Made by a program: the position numbers and the translations under genes. DNA of 64,000 bases. Origin: Prevotellaceae bacterium. Its GTDB lineage: Bacteria > Bacteroidota > Bacteroidia > Bacteroidales > Bacteroidaceae. Of this stretch, positions 16,851-25,081 are shown piece after piece (within the stretch, counting starts at the first letter, position 1; every line of letters starts with the position of its first letter). The stretch spans positions 1 to 64,000 of the forward strand of contig JAQYEW010000065.1 in the NCBI GenBank assembly GCA_028723455.1. Reading direction: 5' to 3'. Below the pieces are notes generated by a model, which worked only from the letters and a program-made list of their open reading frames with translations, was not told the origin of the DNA and ran no database searches.

Positions 16851-17810
16851 ATGAAGAAAACCATTTGTGCTGTCCTGTTGGCAATGTCCTTGGGGCAGTG
16901 TGTTTTTGCCCAAAGCGAACTACTTAAGTTCGGCGATTTTGAGCGTTGGATTACTCGTGAAGTGAAGGAAAGCGCGCTTGTGGGAGGCAAACTGCGTACG
17001 CTTTATGAGGTCGGTCCTACGCAGACCTGGCCACGCAACAAGGCATATAAGAACCAAGGCGGAAGTCCCTGGGGAACAAGTAACGTTTACGCCAAAGTGG
17101 CTGGCGTGGTGAAAAGCAACGAAAGTGTTTATCCAGATACGCATCCGAATCACGGTAAATGTGCGAAATTGGAGACCAATATTGTGAAGTGTAAGGCGAT
17201 TGGCATTATCAACATTTCTGTGTTGGCAGCCGGTAGTCTTTTCACTGGCGAGATGGTGGAACCCATTACCAGCAGCAGCAATCCCATGAGCAAAATGAAT
17301 GCGGGTATTGCTTTTACCAAGCGTCCCAAAGCGCTGCAATTCGATTATAAGGTAAAGCTCAGCGGAGAAGCAAATCGTATCCGTGAGACAGGGTTTAGCA
17401 AGACAAAGAAGATTGAGGGTTTGGATCAGTGCGAGGCTCTGCTCTTATTGCAAAAGCGATGGGAGGATAGCGACGGTAATATCCATGCAAAACGTGTTGG
17501 CACGATGTGGCAGAGATTTACCTCGAATTCTGATTGGAAGCACGCTCAGTCCTTCTCTATTCATTATGGTGATATCAGCCGTTCCGACTATTACAAGTCG
17601 TATATGCAACTTCAGGATGAGCAGGCGGCCCGTGTCTATTATGCCATGAATAGTAAGGGGAAGATGGTAATGGTTAAAGAAGAAGGATGGGCCGATGCGG
17701 ACGAGACACCCACACATTTGATTATTTACTTCAATAGTAGCCATGGTGGTGCCTATATCGGTAGTCCCGGAAATACGTTGTGGATTGACAATGTAAAACT
17801 CGTATATTAA
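16851..17810 (+). CDS. PCMD-domain secreted protein
   Basis: The 319-residue protein has a signal peptide (about 1-20, ending VFAQ). The mature part resembles the PCMD family ('putative carbohydrate metabolism domain'), common in Bacteroidetes surface proteins. Supporting stretches are the GxFExW-like opening (LKFGDFERWI), the SVYPDTHPNHGKCAKLET segment and the end HGGAYIGSPGNTLWIDNVKLVY, a jelly-roll-like carbohydrate-module finish. There is no lipobox. It lies 29 bp after the barrel gene and 4 bp before nspC. Binding of a glycan or envelope component is inferred from the family. Confidence 0.7.
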   Translation: MKKTICAVLLAMSLGQCVFAQSELLKFGDFERWITREVKESALVGGKLRTLYEVGPTQTWPRNKAYKNQGGSPWGTSNVYAKVAGVVKSNESVYPDTHPNHGKCAKLETNIVKCKAIGIINISVLAAGSLFTGEMVEPITSSSNPMSKMNAGIAFTKRPKALQFDYKVKLSGEANRIRETGFSKTKKIEGLDQCEALLLLQKRWEDSDGNIHAKRVGTMWQRFTSNSDWKHAQSFSIHYGDISRSDYYKSYMQLQDEQAARVYYAMNSKGKMVMVKEEGWADADETPTHLIIYFNSSHGGAYIGSPGNTLWIDNVKLVY

Positions 17811-17814
17811 GAGC

Positions 17815-18963
17815 ATGCAGTTTCATACCCCCATATATATAATTGAGGAGGCCAAGTTACGCAGCAACTTAGCGCTTATCCGTGATGTGGCCAGGCGTGC
17901 TGATGTAGAAATTATCCTGGCATTCAAGGCCTTTGCCTTGTGGCGTACCTTCCCCGTTTTTCGAGAGTATATTCATCATACTACTGCCAGCAGCATTAAC
18001 GAGGCCCGCCTTGCCTTTGAGGAATTTGGCAGCCCGGCTCACACCTATACGCTTGGCTTTACGGGAGAAACTTTCCCCGAGTTTCTCAAGTACAGCAGCC
18101 ACATTACTTTTAACAGCCTGCGCCAGTTCAGGCTATGTCAGCCCATGGCCTTAGCGGCGGACAATAAAGTCAGTTTGGGCCTGCGTGTCAATCCCGAATA
18201 TAGCGAGATAGAAACGGCGCTCTATAACCCTTGTGCTCCCGGTTCTCGCTTTGGCGTTTTGGCGGAGGAATTGCCTGACCAATTGCCGGAAGGATTGGAG
18301 GGCTTCCATTGCCATAATCATTGCGAGAGTTCCGCAGAGAGTCTTGTGCGTAGCCTCGTTCATTTGGAGGCAAAGTTTGGTCGTTGGTTCTCACAACTCA
18401 AATGGCTGAATTTGGGAGGTGGCCATTTGATGACACGTAAGGACTATAATGTGGAGTTACTTGTAGAAACGCTCAAAGGCTTACGGCAGCGTTATCCTTG
18501 GCTTAAGGTTATTTTGGAACCCGGCAGTGCCTTTGCCTGGCAGACGGGCCCCCTTGTAGCAAGCGTCGTTGATATTGTTGAGAACCACGGAATACGTACG
18601 GCAATCATGAATGCCAGTTTTACCTGCCACATGCCGGATTGTCTGGAAATGCCTTACATGCCCCAGGTGCGTGGAGCACGGGTCGTGGAGATGGATACGC
18701 CCGACAGCGAGGCACATGGTTATGTCTATCGGTTGGGTGGCGACAGTTGCCTCAGTGGCGATTATATGGGTTCTTGGGTATTCGATCACGAACTTCAAAT
18801 CGGAGAGCGTCTCTATTTCGAGGATATGAACCATTACACTACGGTTAAAACGACGATGTTTAACGGTATTCATCACCCTTCTATTGCAATGCAGTGCTTA
18901 AATGGTGATTTACAGCTTTTAAGAACCTATGCTTACGAGGATTATCGGGACAGGATGGATTAG
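17815..18963 (+). CDS. nspC: Carboxynorspermidine decarboxylase
   Basis: The 382-residue PLP enzyme of the alanine-racemase fold decarboxylates carboxy(nor)spermidine, the last step of the alternative spermidine route used by Bacteroidetes. Evidence: TPIYIIEEAKLRSNL at the N-terminus, the PLP lysine in ILAFKAFA (Lys38), LGLRVNPEYSE, FHCHNHCESSAESL and the dimer-partner motif GGDSCLSGDYMGSW. The length matches the family. The partner carboxyspermidine dehydrogenase is not in the window. It directly follows the PCMD gene; the pairing looks like transcriptional convenience. Confidence 0.93.
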   Translation: MQFHTPIYIIEEAKLRSNLALIRDVARRADVEIILAFKAFALWRTFPVFREYIHHTTASSINEARLAFEEFGSPAHTYTLGFTGETFPEFLKYSSHITFNSLRQFRLCQPMALAADNKVSLGLRVNPEYSEIETALYNPCAPGSRFGVLAEELPDQLPEGLEGFHCHNHCESSAESLVRSLVHLEAKFGRWFSQLKWLNLGGGHLMTRKDYNVELLVETLKGLRQRYPWLKVILEPGSAFAWQTGPLVASVVDIVENHGIRTAIMNASFTCHMPDCLEMPYMPQVRGARVVEMDTPDSEAHGYVYRLGGDSCLSGDYMGSWVFDHELQIGERLYFEDMNHYTTVKTTMFNGIHHPSIAMQCLNGDLQLLRTYAYEDYRDRMD

Positions 18964-18997
18964 AGGGTGAAAAAGTCGCAATTTTTCGCCCCGAAAA

Positions 18998-19029
18998 TTT
19001 GGCTGTTTCAAAGAAACCCTCTATCTTTG
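18998..19029 (+). promoter_or_regulatory. Promoter of the tRNA cluster
   Basis: TTTG (18998-19001), 20 nt, TATCTTTG (19022-19029). The first tRNA begins about 40 nt further on. Confidence 0.8.
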
Positions 19030-19069
19030 CACTCGGATTTCAGAGGAAGTCCTCAGTACAATGGATAAT

Positions 19070-19142
19070 GCGGAAATAGCTCAGTTGGTAGAGCACAACC
19101 TTGCCAAGGTTGGGGTCGCGAGTTCGAGTCTCGTTTTCCGCT
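19070..19142 (+). tRNA. tRNA-Gly(GCC), copy 1
   Basis: A 73-nt cloverleaf. The acceptor arm GCGGAAA pairs with TTTCCGC, the D loop is present, the anticodon loop TTGCCAA gives GCC, and the T arm contains GTTCGAGTC. CCA is not encoded. The sequence is identical to the copy at 19357. Confidence 0.95.
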
Positions 19143-19151
19143 CTTTTTATT

Positions 19152-19232
19152 GCCCAGGTGGCGGAATGGTAGACGCGCTCGTTTCAGGTGCGAGTGTTGA
19201 GAGACGTGCAGGTTCGAGTCCTGTTCTGGGCA
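19152..19232 (+). tRNA. tRNA-Leu(CAG)
   Basis: A class II tRNA with a long variable arm. The acceptor arm GCCCAGG pairs with TCTGGGC, the anticodon stem is CTCGT/GCGAG with loop TTCAGGT (anticodon CAG), and the T arm contains GTTCGAGTC. CCA is not encoded. Confidence 0.93.
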
Positions 19233-19252
19233 CATTTATTTTTCTTGATGAT

Positions 19253-19336
19253 GGAGAGGTGGCGGAATGGTAGACGCGCTACTTTGAGGTGGTAGTGCCG
19301 CGAGGCGTGGGAGTTCGAGTCTCCTCCTCTTCACCA
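19253..19336 (+). tRNA. tRNA-Leu(GAG)
   Basis: A class II tRNA. The acceptor arm GGAGAGG pairs with CCTCTTC (one G-U pair) and the anticodon stem CTACT/GGTAG holds loop TTGAGGT (anticodon GAG). CCA is encoded at 19334-19336, unlike its neighbours. Confidence 0.92.
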
Positions 19337-19356
19337 CATTTAAAACCATGTGTTTT

Positions 19357-19429
19357 GCGGAAATAGCTCAGTTGGTAGAGCACAACCTTGCCAAGGTTGG
19401 GGTCGCGAGTTCGAGTCTCGTTTTCCGCT
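19357..19429 (+). tRNA. tRNA-Gly(GCC), copy 2
   Basis: Identical over 73 nt to the tRNA at 19070-19142. It is followed by a run of T (CTCTTTTTACCCCTTTTT) that may end the tRNA transcript just before the next gene. Confidence 0.95.
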
Positions 19430-19445
19430 CTTTTTACCCCTTTTT

Positions 19446-19988
19446 ATGAACGTATACGCAAGATATTTTGATAACGAAGTGCTTACCACTTCTTTGGATC
19501 AGTTGATGAGTTTTGTCTCTGGCATTGATGGTTTGATTATTACGCCTAACTTGCACCGTGAAATTGAAGAATACGTCCAAGGCAAATTTTCCTATGCCAA
19601 ACGCTTCAAGGTAAATGCCCGAAGTTATTTTATTCTGATCAAGACGCAAGCCAATTCGCTCCAGGAGTTCAAGGAAAACGCAAACCGCGAAGACAATCGT
19701 AACAAAGAAGATCTGGAACGCGAGAAAGAACAGTTTTTCAGTTTTATCAGTTCAGAGCGTATCGGTTGGTATCAGGCTTCGATAACTTTCAACCGTGTGG
19801 TTCCGGTAGCTCAAACAGGCAAGTGCCGTTACGTTTCAACCCCTTTTAAGGCACGTTTGAAAGCCAATAGCATCCAACATTGTTATGACCGTGTTTTGGC
19901 CTATCTGAAATCACGAGAGGATATTGATTCCCGCAGTCAGTTTCCTTCCATTAAGAGCAGGAACTTTGTTGCCACTTTTGAAGAGTAA
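19446..19988 (+). CDS. Hypothetical protein, 180 residues
   Basis: I do not recognise the family, although the opening MNVYARYFDNEVLTTSLDQLMSFV looks like that of a conserved Bacteroidales hypothetical protein. There is no signal peptide or membrane segment. The middle (about 60-100) is charged and helical. The track ORF begins at 19350 inside the second tRNA-Gly, which cannot be coding, so I place the start at the ATG at 19446. It lies 16 bp after the tRNA and may be read from the same promoter. It ends at the convergent hairpin shared with comF. Confidence 0.75.
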   Translation: MNVYARYFDNEVLTTSLDQLMSFVSGIDGLIITPNLHREIEEYVQGKFSYAKRFKVNARSYFILIKTQANSLQEFKENANREDNRNKEDLEREKEQFFSFISSERIGWYQASITFNRVVPVAQTGKCRYVSTPFKARLKANSIQHCYDRVLAYLKSREDIDSRSQFPSIKSRNFVATFEE

Positions 19989-20014
19989 GTATTCTTTCTT
20001 TTGATAATTCTGCG

Positions 20015-20046
20015 TATCCTTATGCTTTGGCCAGCGTAAGGATACT
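20015..20046. terminator. Hairpin between convergent genes
   Basis: A 13-bp stem (GTATCCTTATGCT paired with AGCGTAAGGATAC, one G-U) overlaps the 3' end of comF. It can serve both converging genes. Confidence 0.65.
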
Positions 20047-20706
20047 TATTTTTACATGAGGGTTCTCCAGTAGAATTGCCTCGGCCAAACTGTTGAGTGT
20101 GGCGCCTGTTGTCAGCACATCGTCAACGAGCAGGACGTGTTTGTATCTTGCTTTCCCGCTACGAAACTTTCCTTGCATGTTTTCAGCTCTCTCTCTCACG
20201 CTTTTCTTCGACTGAGAAAACGTGTAGTGTGCCCTGTGCACAAGTTTGTTGTCAATCTTTATTCCCGTTACCTCTGCAATACCTCTTGCTAATTGTTCGC
20301 TTTGGTTGTATCCGCGTTCTAATTTTCTTAGCCAGTGTAGCGGAACAGGAATGATTGCCTCTATTTCATCGAAGAATTTTGTCTTTATGAGTTCGGTCGC
20401 CATTGTTTTCCCCCATAGGGTTCCGATTGTGGGCAGATGGCCGTATTTAAGCGCCATCAGCAGGTTTTTCGATGGTGCGTCGTGCCGGTAATAAAAATGA
20501 AAGTAAGCACGCTCCACAGGAATACGCCCCCAAAAGAGTCTGGCGGCAATATTGTCCTCGTGGTTTGTGATGTGGCTGTAAGATAGGGTGCATAGGCATC
20601 TGGAACAAAGAATTTGTTCCGTGTCAGCCAGTCTGGACTTACAGGCAACGCAGTACTTAGGGATGAAGCAGCCCACAAGAGCCATGAAGTAAGATTTGAT
20701 TTTCAT
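20020..20706 (-). CDS. ComF-family phosphoribosyltransferase-like protein
   Basis: The 228-residue protein has a four-cysteine zinc motif near the N-terminus (CVACKSRL ... CSRC). A type I phosphoribosyltransferase domain follows, with the PRPP loop VLLVDDVLTTGATL. ComF proteins are associated with DNA uptake in naturally competent bacteria, but this family is widespread and its biochemical role is unsettled. It sits 12 bp after the GH25 gene at the end of the rng-GH25-comF run. Confidence 0.88.
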   Translation of the reverse strand: MKIKSYFMALVGCFIPKYCVACKSRLADTEQILCSRCLCTLSYSHITNHEDNIAARLFWGRIPVERAYFHFYYRHDAPSKNLLMALKYGHLPTIGTLWGKTMATELIKTKFFDEIEAIIPVPLHWLRKLERGYNQSEQLARGIAEVTGIKIDNKLVHRAHYTFSQSKKSVRERAENMQGKFRSGKARYKHVLLVDDVLTTGATLNSLAEAILLENPHVKISILTLAKA

Positions 20707-20718
20707 GGCTGCCTTCTT

Positions 20719-21528
20719 TTACTTGTTGTCTTTGATAAGTATCTCCTTAAGTGTATAGTTATCGACGAAGGTGCTTAGGTCGACATTGCTGCGTATTCCG
20801 GGCATACTTCCCCGTTCGCTATACTGCCAGATGATGAACTTCGGATTGCCTTCGGGGTCGGGCACTTCATCGCCGTATCGGGCAATCATGTATTTGTAAT
20901 CTTCAAAAGCTCCTTGTAGATATTTGTTGTAGAAGTTCAGACCTGTATATATCATGGGTTTTACGCCATAGTATTTCTCCACTCCGATAAGGAACTGGCG
21001 TAGGTTGTCGCGAAAGGCCTTGAGGCTCATCCGTCCGCGTATTTCGACATCAATCAGCGGGATAAGGTCCTGGCTGCTGAGGTCGGGCATCGTACGGGTC
21101 AGGTTAAGCAGTTGTGGCGTGGTTGCGGCGTTTGGGCTGTAGAAGTGGTAGGAACCCACAAGGACACCAGCCTTTCTGGCTTCGCGTATGTTCTCGTAAT
21201 ACCTCTTGTCCACAAGGCTCACGTTTTCCGTAGCCTTGATGTATGCGTAGCGGGCATGCGGGTTAAGCGCGACAGCCTGCCAGTTGATGTTGCCTTGGTG
21301 ATGGGAAACGTCAATACCCTGTATTGTTCCGCGGTAATGCGCAAAAGCGTGATGATGTACCTTGAAAGTGTATTCTTCCAGCGCCAAAAGCTTGTCTTCT
21401 GGCGCTAAAGGTTGGATATAGGGGTCCGGCTCGCTTTCTACGAGAACTTCGGTTGTCTTGTTCTTGTCATCGGCCGATGTGGGTGATGCTGTTAGGACAA
21501 GAGACAGGAGGATTAGCAGGGATTTCAT
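20719..21528 (-). CDS. Secreted GH25-family lysozyme-like muramidase
   Basis: The 269-residue protein has a signal peptide (about 1-19). A glycoside hydrolase family 25 barrel follows: GIDVSHHQGNINWQAV, YAYIKATENVS, GSYHFYSP, then IDVEIRG with the catalytic-type Asp-x-Glu pair, MIYTG and FIIWQYSE. GH25 enzymes cut the N-acetylmuramic acid to GlcNAc bond, so a role in peptidoglycan remodelling in the periplasm is likely. It is 15 bp downstream of the RNase gene. The linker between signal peptide and domain is acidic and of no recognised type. Confidence 0.9.
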   Translation of the reverse strand: MKSLLILLSLVLTASPTSADDKNKTTEVLVESEPDPYIQPLAPEDKLLALEEYTFKVHHHAFAHYRGTIQGIDVSHHQGNINWQAVALNPHARYAYIKATENVSLVDKRYYENIREARKAGVLVGSYHFYSPNAATTPQLLNLTRTMPDLSSQDLIPLIDVEIRGRMSLKAFRDNLRQFLIGVEKYYGVKPMIYTGLNFYNKYLQGAFEDYKYMIARYGDEVPDPEGNPKFIIWQYSERGSMPGIRSNVDLSTFVDNYTLKEILIKDNK

Positions 21529-21543
21529 TGGGAGTAGCGTGAA

Positions 21544-23118
21544 TTAGTTGTTATCTCCTTCTTCTTTGAGGTCAATCTCTTGCTTTTGTTCGTCGTAGAA
21601 TTCGTATTGAAGGAAAGCGAGTTTTTGGTTGGGGATGATGTTCACCCCAAGTCCGTATTTCAGGCGCCATTGTCGTTTAAGCGACCAAAGTCCTTGGTTG
21701 ATATAGGCATAGACATAGGGATGGACGTGAAGCGTAAATCGTTTGATGTCGTGTACGTTCACGAGCATTTCAATTTTATCAGCCAGCATATCCGTGAACA
21801 GGATGCTGCTGCGCACCGTTCCTTTGCCATGGCAAGTGGGACAGGACTCGTCCACGTTGACTTCCGTGGCAGGCCGTACGCGCTGGCGCGTAATCTGCAT
21901 CAGTCCGAACTTGCTTAGCGGAAGGATGTTGTGGCGGGCACGGTCCTGCTTCATGTTCTCGCACATGCGTTCATACAGTTTCTGGCGATCCTCGGCACGG
22001 TTCATGTCGATGAAGTCCACGACGATAATGCCTCCCATGTCCCGCAGGCGCAACTGGCGTGCCAGTTCGTCGGCAGCGCCTAAGTTTACGTCCAGTGCGT
22101 TGGCTTCCTGTCCGTCCTGACTCTTGGCGCGGTTGCCGCTATTCACGTCAACGACATGCAGTGCTTCGGTATGCTCTATGATCAGGTAGGCGCCGTGTTT
22201 GTAGGTAACGACCTTTCCAAAGGACGACTTTATCTGGCGTGTGATGTCGAAGTTGTCGAAAAGGGGCAGTTTGCCTTTGTATAGCTTGACAACGTGTGCA
22301 CGGTCAGGGGATATGAGGGCGACATAGTCCTTGATTTCCTGAAACACCTGCTCGTTATCGACGTAGATGTTCTCGTATGAGGGATTAAAGAGGTCGCGCA
22401 GCATGGATACGGCACGGCTGGAGTCTTCGTAAACACAGAGAGGCAGATCCTTGGCCTTTTGCACACGGCGCATCGTTTCCTCCCAACGGCCCACAAGCAC
22501 TTTCATTTCAGCGTCCAGTTCCGCCACACGCTTGCCTTCGGCTACGGTGCGCACGATCACTCCGAAATTCTTGGGCTTGATACTCTGAACCACCTGCTTT
22601 AGACGTGCGCGCTCGGACCCGCTCTTGATTTTTGTGGATACGCTTACCTTGTCATTGAAGGGAACAAGCACGAGGAAACGGCCTGAAAAACTGATGTCGC
22701 ACGTGATGCGCGGGCCTTTCGTGGAAATGGGTTCTTTGATGACCTGAACAAGAATCTCCTGACCTTGCTTGAGAATGTTTTGTATGCTTCCTTCTTTGGG
22801 AAGTTCAGGCTCGACACGTGCATTGGCGATGGGGTAGAGGTTCTTCTTGTCGCTTTGTACTTGTTTGAGGTATTTTGCAAGGGAATTATATTTGACGCCC
22901 AGGTCAAGGTAATGGAGAAACGCATCCCGTTCGTATCCTACGTTTGCAAAACAAGCATTGAGACCCAACATTTGTTTGCGGACCTTGGCCAAATAGATGT
23001 TGCCTACGTTGAAGGATGCGCTTAGTCCCTCTTCCTGATATTCCACCAATCGCTTGTCTTCGGTGAGGGCGATGGAGATTTTCTTTGTATCGACGCTTAT
23101 GTATAGTTCACTTACCAT
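21544..23118 (-). CDS. rng: Ribonuclease E/G family endoribonuclease
   Basis: The 524-residue protein is RNase G-sized, without the long E. coli RNase E tail. An S1-type RNA-binding segment (VGNIYLAKVRKQM...ACFANVGYERDAFLHY) is followed by the catalytic core with DVNSG and IIVVDFIDM (metal-binding Asp residues) and the zinc-link CPTCHGKG. It would process rRNA and degrade mRNA. The track start at 23193 lies beyond a strong hairpin; the conserved N-terminus begins at MVSELYISVD, so I use 23118. It heads the rng-GH25-comF run. Confidence 0.92.
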   Translation of the reverse strand: MVSELYISVDTKKISIALTEDKRLVEYQEEGLSASFNVGNIYLAKVRKQMLGLNACFANVGYERDAFLHYLDLGVKYNSLAKYLKQVQSDKKNLYPIANARVEPELPKEGSIQNILKQGQEILVQVIKEPISTKGPRITCDISFSGRFLVLVPFNDKVSVSTKIKSGSERARLKQVVQSIKPKNFGVIVRTVAEGKRVAELDAEMKVLVGRWEETMRRVQKAKDLPLCVYEDSSRAVSMLRDLFNPSYENIYVDNEQVFQEIKDYVALISPDRAHVVKLYKGKLPLFDNFDITRQIKSSFGKVVTYKHGAYLIIEHTEALHVVDVNSGNRAKSQDGQEANALDVNLGAADELARQLRLRDMGGIIVVDFIDMNRAEDRQKLYERMCENMKQDRARHNILPLSKFGLMQITRQRVRPATEVNVDESCPTCHGKGTVRSSILFTDMLADKIEMLVNVHDIKRFTLHVHPYVYAYINQGLWSLKRQWRLKYGLGVNIIPNQKLAFLQYEFYDEQKQEIDLKEEGDNN

Positions 23119-23134
23119 GTATGTACGAATTAAA

Positions 23135-23188
23135 AAATAAAGAACAAACAGTCGCAAATCTATGCCGCGAATGGTTTGTTCTTTATTT
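23135..23188. terminator. Perfect 15-bp hairpin between the COX24-like gene and rng
   Basis: The arms AAATAAAGAACAAAC (23135-23149) and GTTTGTTCTTTATTT (23174-23188) are exactly complementary. It lies between the stop of the small gene and the start of rng on the same strand, so it may terminate, attenuate or be an RNA-processing site. Confidence 0.75.
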
Positions 23189-23201
23189 TGCAATTACTCA
23201 C

Positions 23202-23291
23202 TTATTTGCTCTTATGTCTGTTCTTACGCAGTCTTTTCTTACGCTTGTGAGTAGACATCTTGTGTCTTTTCTTCTTCTTTCCGCTGGGCAT
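23202..23291 (-). CDS. AURKAIP1/COX24-domain small basic protein
   Basis: A 29-residue ORF below the track cut-off. It reads MPSGKKKKRHKMSTHKRKK then RLRKNRHKSK, almost all Lys, Arg and His. This is the short protein annotated in Bacteroidetes as AURKAIP1/COX24 domain-containing. The mitochondrial relative AURKAIP1 is small-subunit protein mS38, so ribosome binding is a reasonable inference. A TAACTTTG box lies about 48 nt upstream and a perfect hairpin follows. It sits directly upstream of rng, which fits an RNA/ribosome theme. Confidence 0.88.
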   Translation of the reverse strand: MPSGKKKKRHKMSTHKRKKRLRKNRHKSK

Positions 23292-23338
23292 AGCTGAATG
23301 ATTTTTATGGTTAGTAATTTATTCTTGTTTCCAATGTG

Positions 23339-23346
23339 CAAAGTTA
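23339..23346 (-). promoter_or_regulatory. -7 box TAACTTTG for the COX24-like gene
   Basis: The minus-strand box lies 48 nt upstream of the ATG at 23291. It may also drive rng through the hairpin at 23135-23188. Confidence 0.65.
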
Positions 23347-23354
23347 CGGAAAAG

Positions 23355-23376
23355 CATTGACTTATGGAAGTCAATG
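23355..23376. terminator. Hairpin downstream of the FHA gene
   Basis: CATTGACTT and AAGTCAATG form a 9-bp stem with a 4-nt loop, placed after the FHA stop and before the next minus-strand promoter. Confidence 0.6.
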
Positions 23377-23437
23377 TCTGTTTTTTTTTGTTTTACGGCT
23401 GTTTTCCTCGCTTTGTCAAGTCTCTTTTCCCGTATTT

Positions 23438-23965
23438 TCATCCTTCCTGTGCTACGCGTAAAATGAGTGTGGTGGCTCCAATGGTAACAATGCTTCCTTC
23501 CTCCAGACGTATGCGGTCCTGATCGCGCAGGATTTGGTTCATGTAGAACGTGCCTGTGTTGCTGGGCGCGTCGCGCAGGATATATTGCAGACCTCCGCGT
23601 TTGTCATGCTGGACACGAATGATGCAGTGTTTGGTGTCAATGCTGGGGTCTGTGGTTTCGATGGGCGTGTTGATGTCTGTGCCGCGCACGTAACGTCCGA
23701 TGACGTTGTCGCCCATACAGAGTGGGATGACTTGTTTGTAGTGAAACACATTCTCCACAACCACGATGCTGCCACACTTGTTGGCGTTCTCCTGTTCGTC
23801 AAGCACCTCCTCCTTGCGCGTCGCCTGCAGTTTGCTCTTGCCAATGCGAATGGCAAATTGCTTGCTGCATGTAGGGCAGGAAAAGACCAGTTGCTGGCCG
23901 TCGGTGTATTGGGTCTCGTCGAAGACGATGTAGTTGTCGCACTTGGGACATTTTACTCTTTTCAT
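23438..23965 (-). CDS. Zinc-ribbon plus FHA-domain protein
   Basis: The 175-residue protein starts with two CxxC pairs (Cys6/Cys9 and Cys30/Cys33), a small zinc ribbon like that of the MJ0042 type. An FHA domain covers about 85-172 (VIGRYVRGTD, TDPSIDTKHCIIRV, APSNTGTFYMN, IVTIGATTLIL). FHA domains bind phosphothreonine peptides, which implies Ser/Thr phosphorylation signalling. No kinase is in the window. It is 20 bp downstream of the HU-CCDC81-SPOR gene and probably in the same transcript, so the two may act together. Confidence 0.88.
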   Translation of the reverse strand: MKRVKCPKCDNYIVFDETQYTDGQQLVFSCPTCSKQFAIRIGKSKLQATRKEEVLDEQENANKCGSIVVVENVFHYKQVIPLCMGDNVIGRYVRGTDINTPIETTDPSIDTKHCIIRVQHDKRGGLQYILRDAPSNTGTFYMNQILRDQDRIRLEEGSIVTIGATTLILRVAQEG

Positions 23966-23985
23966 CGGCGGAGTGTCTCTGTTTG

Positions 23986-25077
23986 TTAGTTGGTTTTAAG
24001 CACCCATGCCCCTGCATACTCGCTGTTTTTAGCGTGAAGTTCCGTGGCAGCCTGGCGGGCTTCTTCTGCGGTCTTGTAGCGGCCTATGACAACGCGGTTC
24101 ATGTTTCCCTTCAGGATACGTGCGGAGATGAAGCCGCGTTTCTGAAGTGTGGACACGTAGTTCTCGGCATTGCGTTCGCTAACGGCGCTGGCCAGGACGA
24201 TGCAGTAGGTATCTTCCATGACGACGGGCTGGGCAACCTGGGTCGGCGTTTGGGGAGCAGCGGCAGCCTTCTGGGGAACAACGGTAGCCTCTTGGGATGT
24301 GGTGCTGACTGCTTGGGGCGTTGCGGAGTCTGATTGAGGCGCTTCCTCTTTGACCTTTGGCGCAATGACCTTCTGTGCATTTGTTTTTTGCTCGTTCCGC
24401 AGCTTGTTCTCCTGCTTCGCCTCTTCGGTAGGAAGCAGATGGTGGGGGATGAACATCTGGCTTACCAGCGTCTGAGGCTGGTTCGTGGCGTTGTCAACGG
24501 GTGTCGTTCCAGCCAGCATGGCGGCAACCAACAGGCTGGCGGCAGCGGCATAGCGCAGCAGACGGCGGTTGAGTCGGATGACAATGCTCTCTCGGGTAGC
24601 GCGGATAATGGGCTGCGTAGGCTCTTTCGTTGGTACCGTGTTCTGCTGTTCGTGTTGTAGCGTTTTGATATGGAAGGCATCCAAGGCATAGAAGTCCGGT
24701 GTCGTGATGCCGGATTCTGAGGCTGCAAAAAGCAGTTCGCCGTTGCTGCCTTGGGTGAATGTTCCGATACATCCGAAGTCAAGGCTGTCGCAGTCTTCCA
24801 GCTGTTGGAGGAAATCGGTTACCCATAGGTTCACTTTCTGTTCCGTACTCTCGCGCGAAATATTGTAGATTTGCTCGACAGAGGTGAAGAAGGTGTCTTC
24901 CGGTTCTTGCTGCAATGCGTTTACATATTGCACCACTCGCAAGGGAGGCAGATAAATCTCTTCCTTGGAGTCGTATTTGGCCGCCTGTTGTCTGACAACA
25001 AAGGCACCAAGACCGGGCACGTAGATTTGGCTACGTGTCAAAAGTATGTATTCTATGCAAAGCGCAAATTCTTCCAT
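23986..25077 (-). CDS. HU-CCDC81-SPOR membrane protein
   Basis: The 363-residue protein has an N-terminal pair of HU-like modules (about 1-125; PGLGAFVVRQ and FGCIGTFTQG are the HU-type beta-arm turns). A transmembrane helix follows at about 175-191, then a Pro/Gln/Ala/Thr-rich linker (about 200-283) and a C-terminal SPOR domain (about 285-363). SPOR domains bind denuded glycan strands at division sites. HU-CCDC81 is a described bacterial family. The layout places a DNA-binding-type fold in the cytoplasm and peptidoglycan binding in the periplasm. The start is moved 30 codons in from 25167, because the promoter box lies just upstream of the ATG at 25077. Confidence 0.88.
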   Translation of the reverse strand: MEEFALCIEYILLTRSQIYVPGLGAFVVRQQAAKYDSKEEIYLPPLRVVQYVNALQQEPEDTFFTSVEQIYNISRESTEQKVNLWVTDFLQQLEDCDSLDFGCIGTFTQGSNGELLFAASESGITTPDFYALDAFHIKTLQHEQQNTVPTKEPTQPIIRATRESIVIRLNRRLLRYAAAASLLVAAMLAGTTPVDNATNQPQTLVSQMFIPHHLLPTEEAKQENKLRNEQKTNAQKVIAPKVKEEAPQSDSATPQAVSTTSQEATVVPQKAAAAPQTPTQVAQPVVMEDTYCIVLASAVSERNAENYVSTLQKRGFISARILKGNMNRVVIGRYKTAEEARQAATELHAKNSEYAGAWVLKTN

Positions 25078-25081
25078 ATTG

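Noticed and set aside
19350-19445. N-terminal 32 codons of the track ORF 19350-19988
   Set aside because: They read through tRNA-Gly copy 2, so they are not protein coding. The gene is taken from 19446.
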